A stretch of 64,000 bases of DNA from Chamaelirium japonicum (Eukaryota; Streptophyta; Magnoliopsida; Liliales; Melanthiaceae): the NCBI GenBank assembly GCA_947650365.1, contig OX393555.1:83767995-83831994 (forward strand), in the 5' to 3' direction. The position numbers and the translations under genes were made by a program. This document shows positions 36,513 to 49,144 of the stretch, one piece after another. The notes beneath the pieces were generated by a model. It saw only the letters and a list, made by a program, of their open reading frames with translations, was not told where the DNA came from and did no database searches. Numbering within the stretch: the stretch's first letter is position 1; each line of letters opens with the position of its first letter.

Positions 36513-37167
36513 ATCGTACTAATGAATCGGAATGGATTAGAATGGATCCATTCCAATTAGAATGGATCGTACGAAGGAATTAGAATGGATCGTGCGAATA
36601 AATTAGAATAGATTGTGCGAATGGATTAGAACGGATCATACGATTGAGTAAGAATGGATTGTACGAATGAAATAGAATAGATCGTACGAATGAATTAGAA
36701 TGGATCGTGCGAATAAATTAGAATGGATCGTATGAATGAATTAATATGGATCGTGCGAATGAATTAGAATATAGATCGTACGAATGAATTAGAATGGATC
36801 GTATGAATGAACTAGAATGGATCGTGCGAATGAATTAGAATGGATCGTACGAATGAAATAGAATTGATCGTACGAATGGATCGTACGAATGAATTAGAAT
36901 GGATCGTACGAATGAATAAGAATGGATCGTACGAATGAAATAGAATGGATTGTGCGAATGAATTAGAATGGATCGTACGAATGAATTAGAATGGATCGTG
37001 TGAAAGAATTAGAATGGATTGTATGAATGAATTAGAATAGATCGTATGAATGAATTAGAATGGATCGTACGAATGAATTAGAATAGATCGTATGAATGAA
37101 CTAGAATGGATACATTCGTGCGAATGAATTAGAATGGATCGTACGAATGAATTAGAATGGATCGTAC
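36513..37167 (+). repeat. F block spanning the domain border
   Basis: Starts inside the palindrome (GGATCC turn near 36545, GAATATAGATCG near 36770) and leaves it at about 36915. GTGTGAAAGAATTAG, the hallmark of the right-hand domain, first appears at about 36990. It ends ATCGTACGATTC. Confidence 0.9.
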
Positions 37168-37396
37168 GATTCATTCTAATTCATTCGTACGATCCATTCT
37201 AATACATTCGTACGATTCATGCTAATTCATTCGCACGATCCATTCTAATTCATTCGTACGATCCATTCTTATTCATTCATACGATCCATTCTAATTCATT
37301 CGCACAATCCATTCTAATTCATTCGTACGATCCATTCTAATTCATATGCACAAAGGTATCCATTCTAATTCATTCGTACGATCCATTCTAATTCAG
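37168..37396 (-). repeat. R block
   Basis: Reverse units with AATACATTCG near 37202, CATATGCACAAAGG near 37344 and end junction AATTCAGGATCGTACG. The last ~60 bp recur at 47.48 and 58.84 kb. Confidence 0.91.
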
Positions 37397-38186
37397 GATC
37401 GTACGAATGAATTACAATGGATACATTCGTGCGAATGAATTAGAATTGATCGAACGAATGAATTAGAATGGATCGTGCGAATGAATTAGAATAGATCGTA
37501 CGAATGAACTAGAATGGATACATTCGTGCGAATGAATTAGAATGGATCATACGAATGAATTAGAATGGTTCGTACGAATGAATTAGAATGGATCTTATGA
37601 ATGAATTAGAATGGATCGTACGAATGAAGTAGAATGGATCGTACGAATGAATTAGAATGGATACATTCGTGCGAATGAATTAGAATGGATCGGACGAATG
37701 AATTAGAATAGATCGTACGAATGAATTAGAATGGATCAAATGAATGAATTAGAATGGTTACATTCATGCGAATGAATTAGAATGGATCGTACAAATGGAT
37801 TAGAATGGATCGTACGAATGGATACATTCGAGCGAATGAATTAGAATGGATCGTACGAATGAAATTAGAATGGATCGTACGAATGAATTAGAATAGATCG
37901 TACGAATGAATTAGAATGGATCGTACGAATGAATTAGAATGGATCGTACGAATAAATTAGAATGGATACATTCGTCCGAATGAATTAGAATGGATCATAC
38001 GAATGAGTAAGAATGGATCGTACGAATGAAATAGAATAGATTGTACGAATGAATTAGAATGGATCCTACGAATGAATTAGAATGGATCGTGTGAAAGAAT
38101 TAGAATGGATTGTATGAATGAATTAGAATGGATCGTATGAATGAATTAGAATGGATCGTGCGAATGAATTCGAATGGATCGTACGA
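37397..38186 (+). repeat. F block
   Basis: Forward units with a GAACTAG / GATCTTATG / GATCGGACG / GATCAAATG / GGTTACATTCATGC string at about 37505-37760. That string recurs at 40.44, 59.02 and (in part) 60.0 kb. It ends CGTACGAATTC at 38184. Confidence 0.92.
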
Positions 38187-38340
38187 ATTCATTCTAATTC
38201 ATTCATATAAACCATTCTAATTCTTTCACATGATCCATTCTAATTCATTCGTACGTTCCATTCTAATTCATTAGCACGATCCATGCTAATTCATTCGTTC
38301 GATCAATTCTAATTCATTAGCACGATCCATTCTAATTCAT
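38020..38340. repeat. Junction module, copy 1
   Basis: F side: GAAATAGAATAG, GATCCTACG, GTGTGAAAG, GATTGTATG, GAATTCGAATGG. Turn at CGAATTC. R side: CATTCATATAAACC, CTTTCACATG, CGTACGTTCC, TTAGCACG, CCATGCTAATTC, GTTCGATCAATTC. The turn is also found at 42329, 44533, 46589 and 51241. Confidence 0.84.
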
Positions 38341-38592
38341 TCGTACGATCCATTCTAATTCCTTCGTACGATCCATTCTAATTCATTCGTACGATCTATT
38401 CTAATTCATTCGTACGATCCATTCTAATTCATTCGTACGATCCATTCTAATTCCTTCGTACGGTCCATTCTAATTCATTCGTACGATCCATTCTAATTCA
38501 TTCGTGCAATCCATTCTATTTCATTCGTACGATCCATTCTTACTCATTCGTACGATCCTTTCTAATTCATTCATACGAATGTATCCATTCGT
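38187..38592 (-). repeat. R block
   Basis: R side of the junction module, then ordinary units. From about 38480 it is the first copy of a duplication shared with the window's right end. It flips at CGTACG near 38590. Confidence 0.91.
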
Positions 38593-38975
38593 ACGAATGA
38601 ATTAGAATAGATTGTACGAATGAATTAGAATGGATCGTACGAATGAATTAGAATGGATCGTACGAAGGAATTAGAATGGATCATACGAATGAATTAGAAT
38701 GGATTGTACGAATGAATTAGAGTAGATCGTACGAATGAATTAGAATGGATCGTACGAAGGAATTAGAATGGATCGTACGAATGAATTTGAATGGATATAT
38801 TCATGCAAATGAATTAGAATGGATCATATGAATGTATTAGAATGGATCGTATGAGTGAATTAGAATGGATCGTACGAATGAATTAGAATGGGTTGTATGA
38901 ATGAATTAGAATGGATCGTACGAATGAATTAGAATGGATCATACGAATTAATTAGAATGGATCATACGAATGAAT
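38480..38975. repeat. ~0.49-kb duplication shared with 63.39 kb, copy 1
   Basis: CCATTCGTACGAATG at 38585 and 63493, GATATATTCATGC at 38794 and 63702: a constant offset of 24908 bp with only scattered differences, including the R-to-F turn. Confidence 0.82.
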
Positions 38976-39017
38976 TAGAATGGATCGTACGAATGAATTA
39001 GAATGGATACATTCGTG
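38593..39017 (+). repeat. F block
   Basis: Forward units with GGATATATTCATGC, ATGTATTAG and GTATGAGTGAATTAG in sequence near 38794-38865. That string also occurs at 41.73, 50.04, 54.06, 59.41 and 63.70 kb. It ends CATTCGTGCGATCC. Confidence 0.91.
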
Positions 39018-39985
39018 CGATCCATTCTAATTCATTCGCACAATCCATTCTATTTCATTCGTACGATCCATTCTTACTCATTGGTACGATCCATTCTAAT
39101 TCATTCGCACGAATGTATCCATTCTAATTCATTCGTACGAATCCATTCTAATTCATTCGTACAATCTATTCTATTTCATTCGTAAGATCCATTCTAATTC
39201 ATTCGTACGATCCATTCTAATTTATTCTCACGAATGTATCCATTCTAGTTCATTCGTACGATCTATTCTAATTCATTCGTACGATCCATTCTAATTCATT
39301 CGCATGATCCATTCTAATTCATTCGTACGATCCATTCTAATTCATTCATACGATCCATTCTAATTCATTTGTACGATCCATTCTAATTCATTCGCACAAA
39401 TGTATCCATTCTAATTCATTCGTACGATCCATTCTTATTCATTGGCACGATCCATTCTAATTCATTCGTACGATCCATTCTAATTCATTCGCACGATCTG
39501 TTCTTATTCATTCGCACAATCCATTCTAATTCATTCGCATGAATGTATCCATTCTAATTCATTTGTATGATCCATTCTAATTCATTCGTACGATCCATTC
39601 TAATTCATTCGTATGATCCATTCTAATTAATTCGTATGATCCATTCTAATTCATTCGTACGATCCATTCTTATTCATTGATACAATCCATTCTAATTCAT
39701 TCGCACGAATGTATCTATTCTAATTAACTCGTACGATCCATTCTAATTCATTCGTATGATCCATTCTAATTCATTCGCATAATCCATTCTATTTCATTCG
39801 TACGATCCATTCTTACTCATTGGTACGATCCATTCTAATTCATTCGCACGAATGTATCCATTCTAATTCATTCGTACGAATCGATTCTAATTCATTCGTA
39901 CAATCTATTCTATTTCATTCGTACGATCCATTCTTACTCATTCGTATGATCCATTCTAATTCATTCGGACGAATGTATCCATTCT
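39018..39985 (-). repeat. R block
   Basis: Reverse units. Two related strings of CGCACAATCC / CTATTTC / CTTACTCATTGG / CACGAATGTATCC / CGTACGAATCC lie at about 39030-39190 and 39770-39930. It ends with CGGACGAATGTATCC and turns at ATTCTGAATG. Confidence 0.91.
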
Positions 39986-42331
39986 GAATGAATTAGAATG
40001 GATACATTCGTGCGAATGAATTAGAATGGATACATTCGTGCGAAAGAATTAGAATAGATCGTATGAATGAATTAGAATGGATCCTATGAATGAATTAGAA
40101 TGGATCATGCGAATGAATTAGAATGGATCGTACGAATGAATTAGAATGGATCGTGTGAAAGAATTAGAATGGATCGTACGAATGAATTAGAATGGATCGT
40201 GCGAATGAATTAGAATGGATCATACGAATGAATTAGAATGGATACATTTGTGCGAATGAATTAGAATGGATTGTACGAATGAATTATAATGGATACAGTC
40301 GTGCGAATGAATTAGAATGGATTGTGCGAATGAATAAGAACAGATCGTGCGAATGAATTAGAATGGATCGTACGAATGAATTAGAATGGATCGTGCGAAT
40401 GAATTAGAATGGATCGTACGAATGAATTAGAATGGATCGTACGAATGAACTAGAATGGATACATTCGTGCGAATGAATTAGAATGGATCGTACGAATGAA
40501 TTAGAATGGATCGTACGAATGAATTAGAATGGATCTTACGAATGAATTAGAATAGATCGTACGAATGAATTAGAATGGATACATTCGTGCGAATGAATTA
40601 GAATGGATCGGACGAATGAATTAGAATGGATCGTACGAATGAATTAGAATGGATCAAATGAATGAATTAGAATGGTTACATTCATGCGAATGAATTAGAA
40701 TGGATCGTACGAATGTATTAGAATAGATTGTACGAATGAATTAGAATGGATCCTACGTACGAATGAATTAGAATGGATCGTACGAATGAATTAGAATGGA
40801 TCATACAAATTAATTAGAATGGATCATACGAATGAATTAGAATGGATCGTACGAATGAATTAGAATGGATCGTATGAATGAATTAGAATGGATATATTCG
40901 TGCGAATGAATTAGAATAGATTGTGCGAATGAATAAGAACAGATCGTGAGAATGAATTAGAATGGATCGTACGAATGAATTAGAATGGATCGTGCGAATG
41001 AATTAGAATGGATCGTACGAATGAATTAGAATGGATCTTACGAATGAATTAGAATGGATCGTACGAATGAATTAGAATGGATCGTACGAATGAATTAGAA
41101 TGGATCGTACGAATGAATTAGAATGGATCGTGCGAATGAATTAGAATGGATCGTACCAATGAGTAAGAATGGATTAAACGAATGAATAGAATGGATCGTA
41201 TGAATGAATTAGAATGGGTACATTCGTGTGAATGAATTAGAATGGATCGTATGAATGAATTAGAATAGATTTTGTGATAGAATTAGAATGGATTAGAATG
41301 GATCGTACGAATGAATTAGAATGGATACATTCGTGCGAATGAATTAGACTGGATCGGACGAATAAATTAGAATGGATCGTACGAATGAATTAGAATGGAT
41401 TGTTCGAATGAATTAGAATAGATTGTGCGAATGAATTAGAATGGATCGTACGAATGAATTAGAATGGATCATACTAATGAATTAGAATGGATCATACGAA
41501 TGAGTAAGAATGGATCGTACGAATGAATTAGAATGGATCGTACGAATGAATTAGAATGGATCGTACGAATAAATTAGAATCGATACATTCGTCCGAATGA
41601 ATTAGAATGGATCATACGAATGAGTAAGAATGGATCGTACGAATAAAATAGAATAGATTGTACGAATGAATTAGAATGGATCCTACGAATGAATTAGAAT
41701 GGATCGTGTGAAATACGAATGAATTAGAATGGATATATTCGTGCAAATGAATTATAATGGATCGTATGAATGTATTAGAATGGATCGTATGAGTGAATTA
41801 GAATGGATCGTGCGAATGAATTAGAATGGATTGTATGAATGAATTAGAATGGATCGTACGAATGAATTAGAATGGGTCGTACGAATGAATTAGAATGGAT
41901 CGTACGAATGAACTAGAATGGATACATTCGTGCGAATGAATTAGAATGGATCGTACGAATGAATTAGAATGGATCGTGCGAATGAATTAGAATGGATCGT
42001 ATGAAAGAATTATTATAGATCGTATGAATGAATTAGAATGGATCGTACGAATGAATTAGAATAGATGGTACGAATGAATTAGAATGGATCATACGAATAA
42101 ATTAGAATGGATACATTCGTCCGAATGAATTAGAATGGCTCATACGAATGAGTAAGAATGGATCGTACGAATGAAATAGAATAGATTGTACGAATGAATT
42201 AGAATGGATCCTATGAATGAATTAGAATGGATCGTGTAAAAGAATTAGAATGGATTGTATGAATGATTTAGAATGGATCGTATGAATGAATTAGAATGGA
42301 TCGTGCGAATGAATTCGAATGGATCGTACGA
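39986..42331 (+). repeat. F block
   Basis: Nearly 2.35 kb of forward units. It holds the GAACTAG / GATCTTACG / GATCGGACG / GATCAAATG string (40440-40690), GAATAAGAACAG twice (about 40332 and 40930), GATATATTCGTGC near 41730, and the F side of a junction module. It ends CGTACGAATTC at 42329. Confidence 0.92.
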
Positions 42332-42760
42332 ATTCATTCTAATTCATTCATACAATCTATTCTAATTCTTTCACACGATCTATTCTAATTCATTCGTAGG
42401 ATCCATTCTAATTCATTCGTACAATCTATTCTATTTCATTCGTACGATCCATTCTTACTCATTCGTATGATCCATTCTAATTCATTCGGACGAATGTATC
42501 CATTCTAATTTATTCGTATGATCCATTCTAATTCATTCGTACGATCTATTCTAATTCATTCGTACGATCCATTCTAATTCATTCATACAATCTATTCTAA
42601 TTCATTCATACAATCCATTCTAATTCTTTCACACGATCCATTCTAATTCATTCGTACGATCCATTCCAATTCATTCGCACAATCCATTCTATTTCATTCG
42701 TACGATCCATTCTTACTCATTCGTATGATCCATTCTAATTCATTCGCACAAATGTATCTA
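42332..42760 (-). repeat. R block
   Basis: Begins CATACAATCTATTC, CTTTCACACG, CGTAGGATCC, then CGGACGAATGTATCC near 42490. It ends irregularly at GTATCTATAATGGATC. Confidence 0.91.
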
Positions 42761-44535
42761 TAATGGATCATACGAATGAGTAAGAATGGATCGTACGAAT
42801 GAAATAGAATGGATTGTGCGAATGAATTAGAATGGACCGTACGAATGAATTAGAATGGATACATTCGTGCGAATGAATTAGAATGGATCGGACGAATGAA
42901 TTAGAATGGATCGTACGAATGAATTAGAATGGATCGTACGAATGAATTAGAATGGATACATTCGTCCGAATGAATTAGAATGGATCATACGAATGAGTAA
43001 GAATGGATCGTACGAATGAAATAGAATTGATTGTACGAATGAATTAGAATGGATTCGTACGAATGAATTAGAATGGATACATTCGTGCGAATGAATTAGA
43101 ATGGATCGTACCAATGAATTAGAATGGATCGTACGAATGAATTAGAATGGATCGTACGAATGAATTAGAATGGATACATTCGTGCGAATGAATTAGAATG
43201 GATTATGCTAATGAATAAGAACTGATCGTACGAATGAATTAGAATGGATCGTACGAATGAATTAGAATGGATCTTACGAATGAATTAGAATGGATTGTAC
43301 GAATGAATTAGAATGGATCGTACAAATGAATTAGAATGGATCGTACGAATGAATTAGAATGGATCGTACGAATGAATTAGAATGGATCGTACGAATGAAC
43401 TAGAATGGATCGTACCAATGAGTAAGAATGGATCGTACGAATGAATAGAATGAATTAGAATGGATCGGACGAATGAATTAGAATGGATCGTACGAATGAA
43501 TTAGAATGGATCGTATGAATGAATTAGAATGGATCGTACGAATGAATTAGAATGGATCGTGTGAATGAATTAGAATGGATCGTACGAATGAATAAGAATG
43601 GATCGTGTGAAAGAATTAGAATGGATCGTACGAATGAATTAGAATGGATCTTGCGAATAAATTAGAATGGATCGTACGAATGAATTAGAATGGATACATT
43701 TGTGCGAATGAATTAGAATGGATCGTACGAATGAATTAGAATGGATCGTATGAATGAATTAGAATGGATCGTACGAATGAATTAGAATGGATCGTGCGAA
43801 TGAATTAGAATGGATCGTACGAATGAATTAGAATGGATCGTACGAATGAACTAGAATGGATACATTCGTGCGAATGAATTAGAATGGATCTTACGAATGA
43901 ATTAGAATGGATCGTATGAATGAATTATAATGGATCTTTCGAATGAATTAGAATAGATCGTACGAATGAATTAGAATGGATCGCACGAATGAATTAGAAT
44001 GGATCGTACGAATGAATTAGAATGGATCGTACGAATGAATTAGAATGGATCGTCCGAATGAATTAGAATGGATCGTACCAATGAGTACGAATGGATCGTA
44101 CGAATGAATAGAATGGATCGTATGAATGAATTAGAATGGATACATTCGTGTGAATGAATTAGAATGGATCGTATGAATGAATTAGAATAGATTTTGTGAA
44201 TGAATTAGAACTGATCGTACGAATGAATTAGAATGGATCGTGCGAATGAATTAGAATAGATCGTATGAATGAATTAGAATGGTTACATTCATGCGAATGA
44301 ATTAGAATGGATCGTACGAATGGATTAGAATGGATCGTACGAATGGATTAGAATGGATACATTCGAGCGTACGAATGAAATAGAATAGATTGTACGAATG
44401 AATTAGAATGGATCCTACGAATGAATTAGAATGGATCGTGTGAAAGAATTAGAATGGATTGTATGAATGAATTAGAATGGATCGTATGAATGAATTAGAA
44501 TGGATCGTGCGAATGAACTCGAATTGATCGTACGA
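42761..44535 (+). repeat. F block
   Basis: Forward units with many 28-bp GATACATTCGTGC copies, GATCGTACCAATGAG near 43411 and 44082, and GATTTTGTG near 44192. The F side of the junction module (about 44370-44535) ends GAACTCGAATTG, CGTACGAATTC. Confidence 0.92.
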
Positions 44536-46334
44536 ATTCATTCTAATTCATTCATACAATCCATTCTAATTCTTTCACACGATCCATTCTAATTCATTCG
44601 TACGTTCCATTCTAATTCATTAGCATGATCCATGCTAATTCATTCGTTCGATCAATTCTAATTCATTAGCACGATCCATTCTAATTCATTCGTACGACCC
44701 ATTCTAATTCATTCATAGGATCCATTCTAATTCATTCATACAATCCATTCTAATTCATTCGCACGAATGTATCCATTCTAATTCATTTGTACGATCAGTT
44801 CTAATTCATTCACAAAATCTATTCTAATTCATTCATACGATCCATTCTAATTCATTCACACGAATGTATCCATTCTAATTCATTCATACGATCCATTCTA
44901 ATTCATTCGTACGATCCATTCTAATTCACTCATACGATCCATTCTAACACATTCATACGATCCATTCTAATTCATTTGCACGAATATATCCATTCTAATT
45001 CATTCGTACGATCCATTCTAATTCCTTCGTACGATCCATTCTAATTCATTCGCACGAATGTATCCATTCTAGTTCATTCGTATGATCTATTCTAATTCAT
45101 TCGCATGGATCGTGCATTCGTACGATCCATTCTAATTCATTCGTAAGATCCAGTCTAATTCATTCGTACGATCCATGCTAATTCATTCGTACGATCCATT
45201 CTAATTCATTCGCACGAATGTACCAATTCTAGTTCATTCGTACGATCTATTCTAATTCATTCGCATGGATCGTGCATTCGTACGATCCATTCTAATTCAT
45301 TCGTAAGATCCATTCTAATTCATTCGTACGATCCATTCTAATCCATTCGGACGATCCATTCTAATTCATTCGCACGAATGTATCCATTCTAGTTCATTCG
45401 TACGATCCATTCGAATTCATTCGTACGATCCATTCTAATTCATTCATACGATCTATTCTAATTCATTCATACAATCCATTATAATTCTTTCACACGATAC
45501 ATTCTAATTCATTCGTACGATCCATTCTAACTCATTCGTACGATCCATTCTAAATCATTCGTACAATCCATTCTAATTCTTTCACACGATCCATTCTAAT
45601 TCATTCGTACGATCCATTCTAATTCATTCGCACGATCCATTCTAATTCATATGCACAAAGGTATCCATTCTAATCCATTCGTAGGATCCATTCTAATTCA
45701 TTCGCACGATCCATTCTAATTCATTCGTACGATCCATTCTAATTCATTCGTATGATCCATTCTAATTCATTCGTACGATCCCTTCTAATTCATTTGTAAG
45801 ATCCATTCTAATTCATTCGTACGATCCATTCTAATTCATTCGTACGATCCATTCTAATTCATTCGCACGAATGTATCCATTCTAGTTCATTCGTAGATCC
45901 ATTCTAATTCATTTGTACGATCCATTCTAATTCATTCGTACGATCCATTCTCATTCATTCGTATGATCCATTCTAATTAATTCGTATGATCCATTCTAAT
46001 TCATTCGTATGATCCATTCTAATTCATTCATACAATCCATTCTAATTCATTCGTACGATCCATTCTAATTCACTCATACATTCCATTCTAATACATTCAT
46101 ACGATCCATTCTAATTCATTTGAACGAATATATCCATTCTAATTCATTCGTATGATCCTTCTAATTCCTTCGTACGATCCATTCTAATTCATTCATACGA
46201 TCTATTCTAATTCATTCGTACGATCCATTCTAATTCATTCGTACGATCCATTCTAATTCCATCATACGATCCATTCTAATTCATTCGTACGATCCATTCT
46301 AATTCATTCGTACAATCTATTCTGATTCATTCGT
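44536..46334 (-). repeat. R block
   Basis: About 1.8 kb of reverse units starting with the R side of the junction module. It has a 160-bp local duplication near 45.1 kb, TCTAGTTC marks near 45070, 45230, 45390 and 45888, and CACTCATACATTCC near 46070. It flips at CGTACG about 46332. Confidence 0.92.
45035..45355 (-). repeat. Local tandem duplication, offset 160 bp
   Basis: Each copy carries TCTAGTTC, then GCATGGATCGTGCATTCG (45103 and 45263) and CGTAAGATCC. The marker contains a 9-10-base fragment of the forward unit, GGATCGTGC, inside reverse sequence, so a single micro-inversion was later duplicated. Confidence 0.82.
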
Positions 46335-46591
46335 ACGAATGGATACATTCGTGTGAATGAATTAGAATGGATCGTACGAATGAGTAAGAATGGATCGTAC
46401 GAATGAAATAGAATGGATTGCCCGAACGAATTAGAATGGATCGTGCGAATGAATTAGAATGGATCGTACGAATGAATTAGAATTGATACATTTGTGCGAA
46501 TGAATTAGAATGGATCATACGAATGAATTAGAATGGATCGTATGAATGAATTAGAATGGATCGTGCGAATGAACTCGAATGGATCGTACGA
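46335..46591 (+). repeat. F block
   Basis: Starts GAATGGATACATTCGTGTG after the CGTACG turn, a seam also present at 53.51 kb with the same next units (GAGTAAG, GAAATAG, GATTGCC/ACG). It ends at GAACTCGAATGG, CGTACGAATTC. Confidence 0.91.
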
Positions 46592-47536
46592 ATTCATTAT
46601 AATTCATTCATACAATCCATTCTAATTCTTTCACACGATCCATTCTAATTCATTCGTACGTTCCATTCTAATTCATTAGCACGATCCATGCTAATTCATT
46701 CGTTCGATCAATTCTAATTCATTAGCACGATATATTCTAATTCATTCGTACGATCCATTCTAATTCATTCGCACGATCCATTCTAATTCATTCATAGGAT
46801 CCATTCTAATTCATTCATACGATCTTTTCTAATTCTTTTGCACGAATATATCCATTCTAATTCATTCGTACGATCTATTCTAATTCATTCGTACGATCCA
46901 TTCTAATTCATTCGTACGATCCATTCTAATTCCTTCGTACGATCCATTCTAATTCATTCGTACGTTCTATTCTAATTCATTCGTACGATCCATTCTAATT
47001 CATTCTTATGATCTATTTTAATTCATTCGTACGATCCATTCTAATTTCATTCGTACGATCCATTCTAATTCATTCGCTCGAATGTATCCATTCTAATCCA
47101 TTCGTACGATCCATTCTAATCCATTCGTACGATCTATTTTAATTCATTCGTACGATCCATTCTAATTTCATTCGTACGATCCATTCTAATTCATTCGCTC
47201 GAATGTATCCATTCTAATCCATTCGAACGATCCATTCTAATTCATTCGCATGAATGTAACCATTCTAATTCATTCATTTGATCCATTCTAATTCATTCGT
47301 ACGATCCATTCTAATTCATTCGTCCGATCCATTCTAATTCATTCGCACGAATGTATCCATTCTAATCCATTCGTAAGATCCATTCTAATTCATTCGTACC
47401 ATCCATTCTAATTCATTCGTACGATCCATTCTAATTCATTAATATGATCCATTCTAATTCATTCGTACGATCCATTCTAATTCATATGCACAAAGGTATC
47501 CATTCTAATTCATTCGTACGATCCATTCTAATTCAG
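46592..47536 (-). repeat. R block
   Basis: Junction-module R side (to about 46745), then a 121-bp local duplication, then GTAACC / CATTTGATCC / GTCCGATCC variants near 47265-47330. It ends CATATGCACAAAGG and AATTCAGGATCGTACG. Confidence 0.91.
47010..47235 (-). repeat. Local tandem duplication, offset 121 bp
   Basis: CTATTTTAATTC, a 24-bp TAATTTCATTCG unit, GCTCGAATGTATCC and TAATCCATTCG appear in that order twice (AATGTATCCA at 47081 and 47202). Confidence 0.83.
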
Positions 47537-48000
47537 GATCGTACGAATGAATTAGAATGGATACATTCGTGCGAATGAATTAGAATTGATCGTACGAATG
47601 AATTAGAATGGATCGTGCGAATGAATTAGAACGGATAGTACGAATGAATTAGAATGGATCGTACGAATGAACTAGAATGGATACATTCGTGCGAATGAAT
47701 TAAAATGGATCGTACGAATGAATTAGAATGGATCGTACGATCCATTCTAATTCATTCATACGATCCATTCTAATTCATTCGTACGATCCATTCTAATTCA
47801 TTCGTACGATCCATCCTAATTCATTCGTACAATCCATTCTATTTCATTCGTACGATCCATTCTTACTCATTCGTATGATCCATTCTATTTCATTCGTATG
47901 ATCCATTCTATTTCATTCGTACGATCCACTCTAATTCATTCGTACGATCCATTCTAATTCATTCGCACGAATGTATCCATTTCATTCGTATGATCCATTA
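47537..48000. repeat. Short F then R
   Basis: F 47537-47735 with GAATTGATCG and GAACTAG (same order as 37.4 and 58.9 kb), turning at CGTACGATCC. R 47736-48000 ends irregularly at GTATGATCCATTAAAATAG. Confidence 0.9.
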
Positions 48001-48429
48001 AAATAGAATGAATTAGAATTAGAATGGATCGTACGAATGAAATAGAATGGATTGTGCGAATGAATTAGAATGGATCGTACGAATAAATTAGAATGGATCG
48101 TGCGAATGAATTAGAATGGATCGTACGAATGAATTAGAATGGATACATTCGTGCGAATGAATTAGAATGGATACATTCGTGCGAAAGAATTAGAATAGAT
48201 CGTATGAATGAATTAGAATGGATCCTATGAATGAATTAGAATGGATCGTGTGAATGAATTAGAATGGATCGTACGAATGAATTAGAATGGATCGTGCTAA
48301 TGAATTAGAATTGATCGAACGAATGAATTAGCAAGGATCGTGCTAATGAATTAGAATGGAATGTACGAATGAATTAGAATGGATCGTGTGAAAGAATTAG
48401 AATGGATTGTATGAATGAATTAGAATGAA
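48001..48429 (+). repeat. F block
   Basis: Begins with a doubled AATTAGAATTAG. It has GATCGTGCTAATG / GATCGAACG / GCAAGG near 48290-48340, a string also seen at 60.43 and 62.51 kb. It ends GAATTCGTACGATCC at 48427. Confidence 0.91.
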
Positions 48430-49144
48430 TTCGTACGATCCATTCGAATTCATTCGCACGATCCATTCTAATTCATTCATACGATCCATTCTAATTCATT
48501 CATACAATCCATTCTAATTCTTTCACACGATCCATTCTAATTCATTCGTAGGATCCATTCTAATTCATTCGTACAATCTATTCTATTTCATTCGTACGAT
48601 CCATTCTTACTCATTCATATGATCCATTCTAATTCATTCGGACGAATGTATCCATTCTAATTTATTCGTACGATCCATTCTAATTCATTCGTACGATCCA
48701 TTCTAATTCATTCATACGATCCATTCTAATTCATTTGTCCGATCCATTCTAATTCATTCGCACGAATGTATCCATTCTAATTCATTCGTACGATCCATTC
48801 TAATTCATTCGTACGATCCATTCTAATTCATTCGTACTATCCATTCTAATTCATTCGTACGATCCATTCTAATTCATTCGCACGAATGTATCCATTCTAG
48901 TTCATTCGTACGATCCATTCTAATTCATTCGTACGATCCATTCTCATTCAGTCGCACGATCCATTCTAATTCATTCGTACGATCCATTCTAATTCATTCA
49001 TACAATCCATTCTAATTCATTCGCACGAATGTATCCATTCTAATTCATTCGTATACGATCCATTCTAATTCATTCGCACGAATGTATCCATTCTAATTCA
49101 TTCATACGATCCATTCTAATTCACTCATGCGATCCATTCTAATA
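48430..49144 (-). repeat. R block
   Basis: Reverse units. The first ~280 bp match 57294-57580 (GAATTC turn at 48427 and 57291, offset 8864, dropping to 8841 after one unit). CGGACGAATGTATCC lies near 48640. It ends ATTCTAATACGAATG. Confidence 0.91.

Larger units (their letters stand above)
34365..36915. repeat. Giant palindrome, right arm (~2.55 kb)
   Basis: Mirror of 31385-34012. The spacer between arms (34.01-34.365 kb) is satellite too and holds a direct repeat of 33.44-33.62 kb (CGCTATTC at 33491 and 34094, offset 603). Outside 36.915 kb the match stops, which is also where the variant repertoire changes. Confidence 0.86.

Noticed and set aside
31385-36915. Palindrome as a foldback read or misassembly artefact
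   Set aside because: The arms differ by substitutions, a 5-bp difference near the centre and about three unit-length indels, and the outer segment has a third copy at 27 kb. An artefactual foldback should be near identical. It still deserves read-level support.
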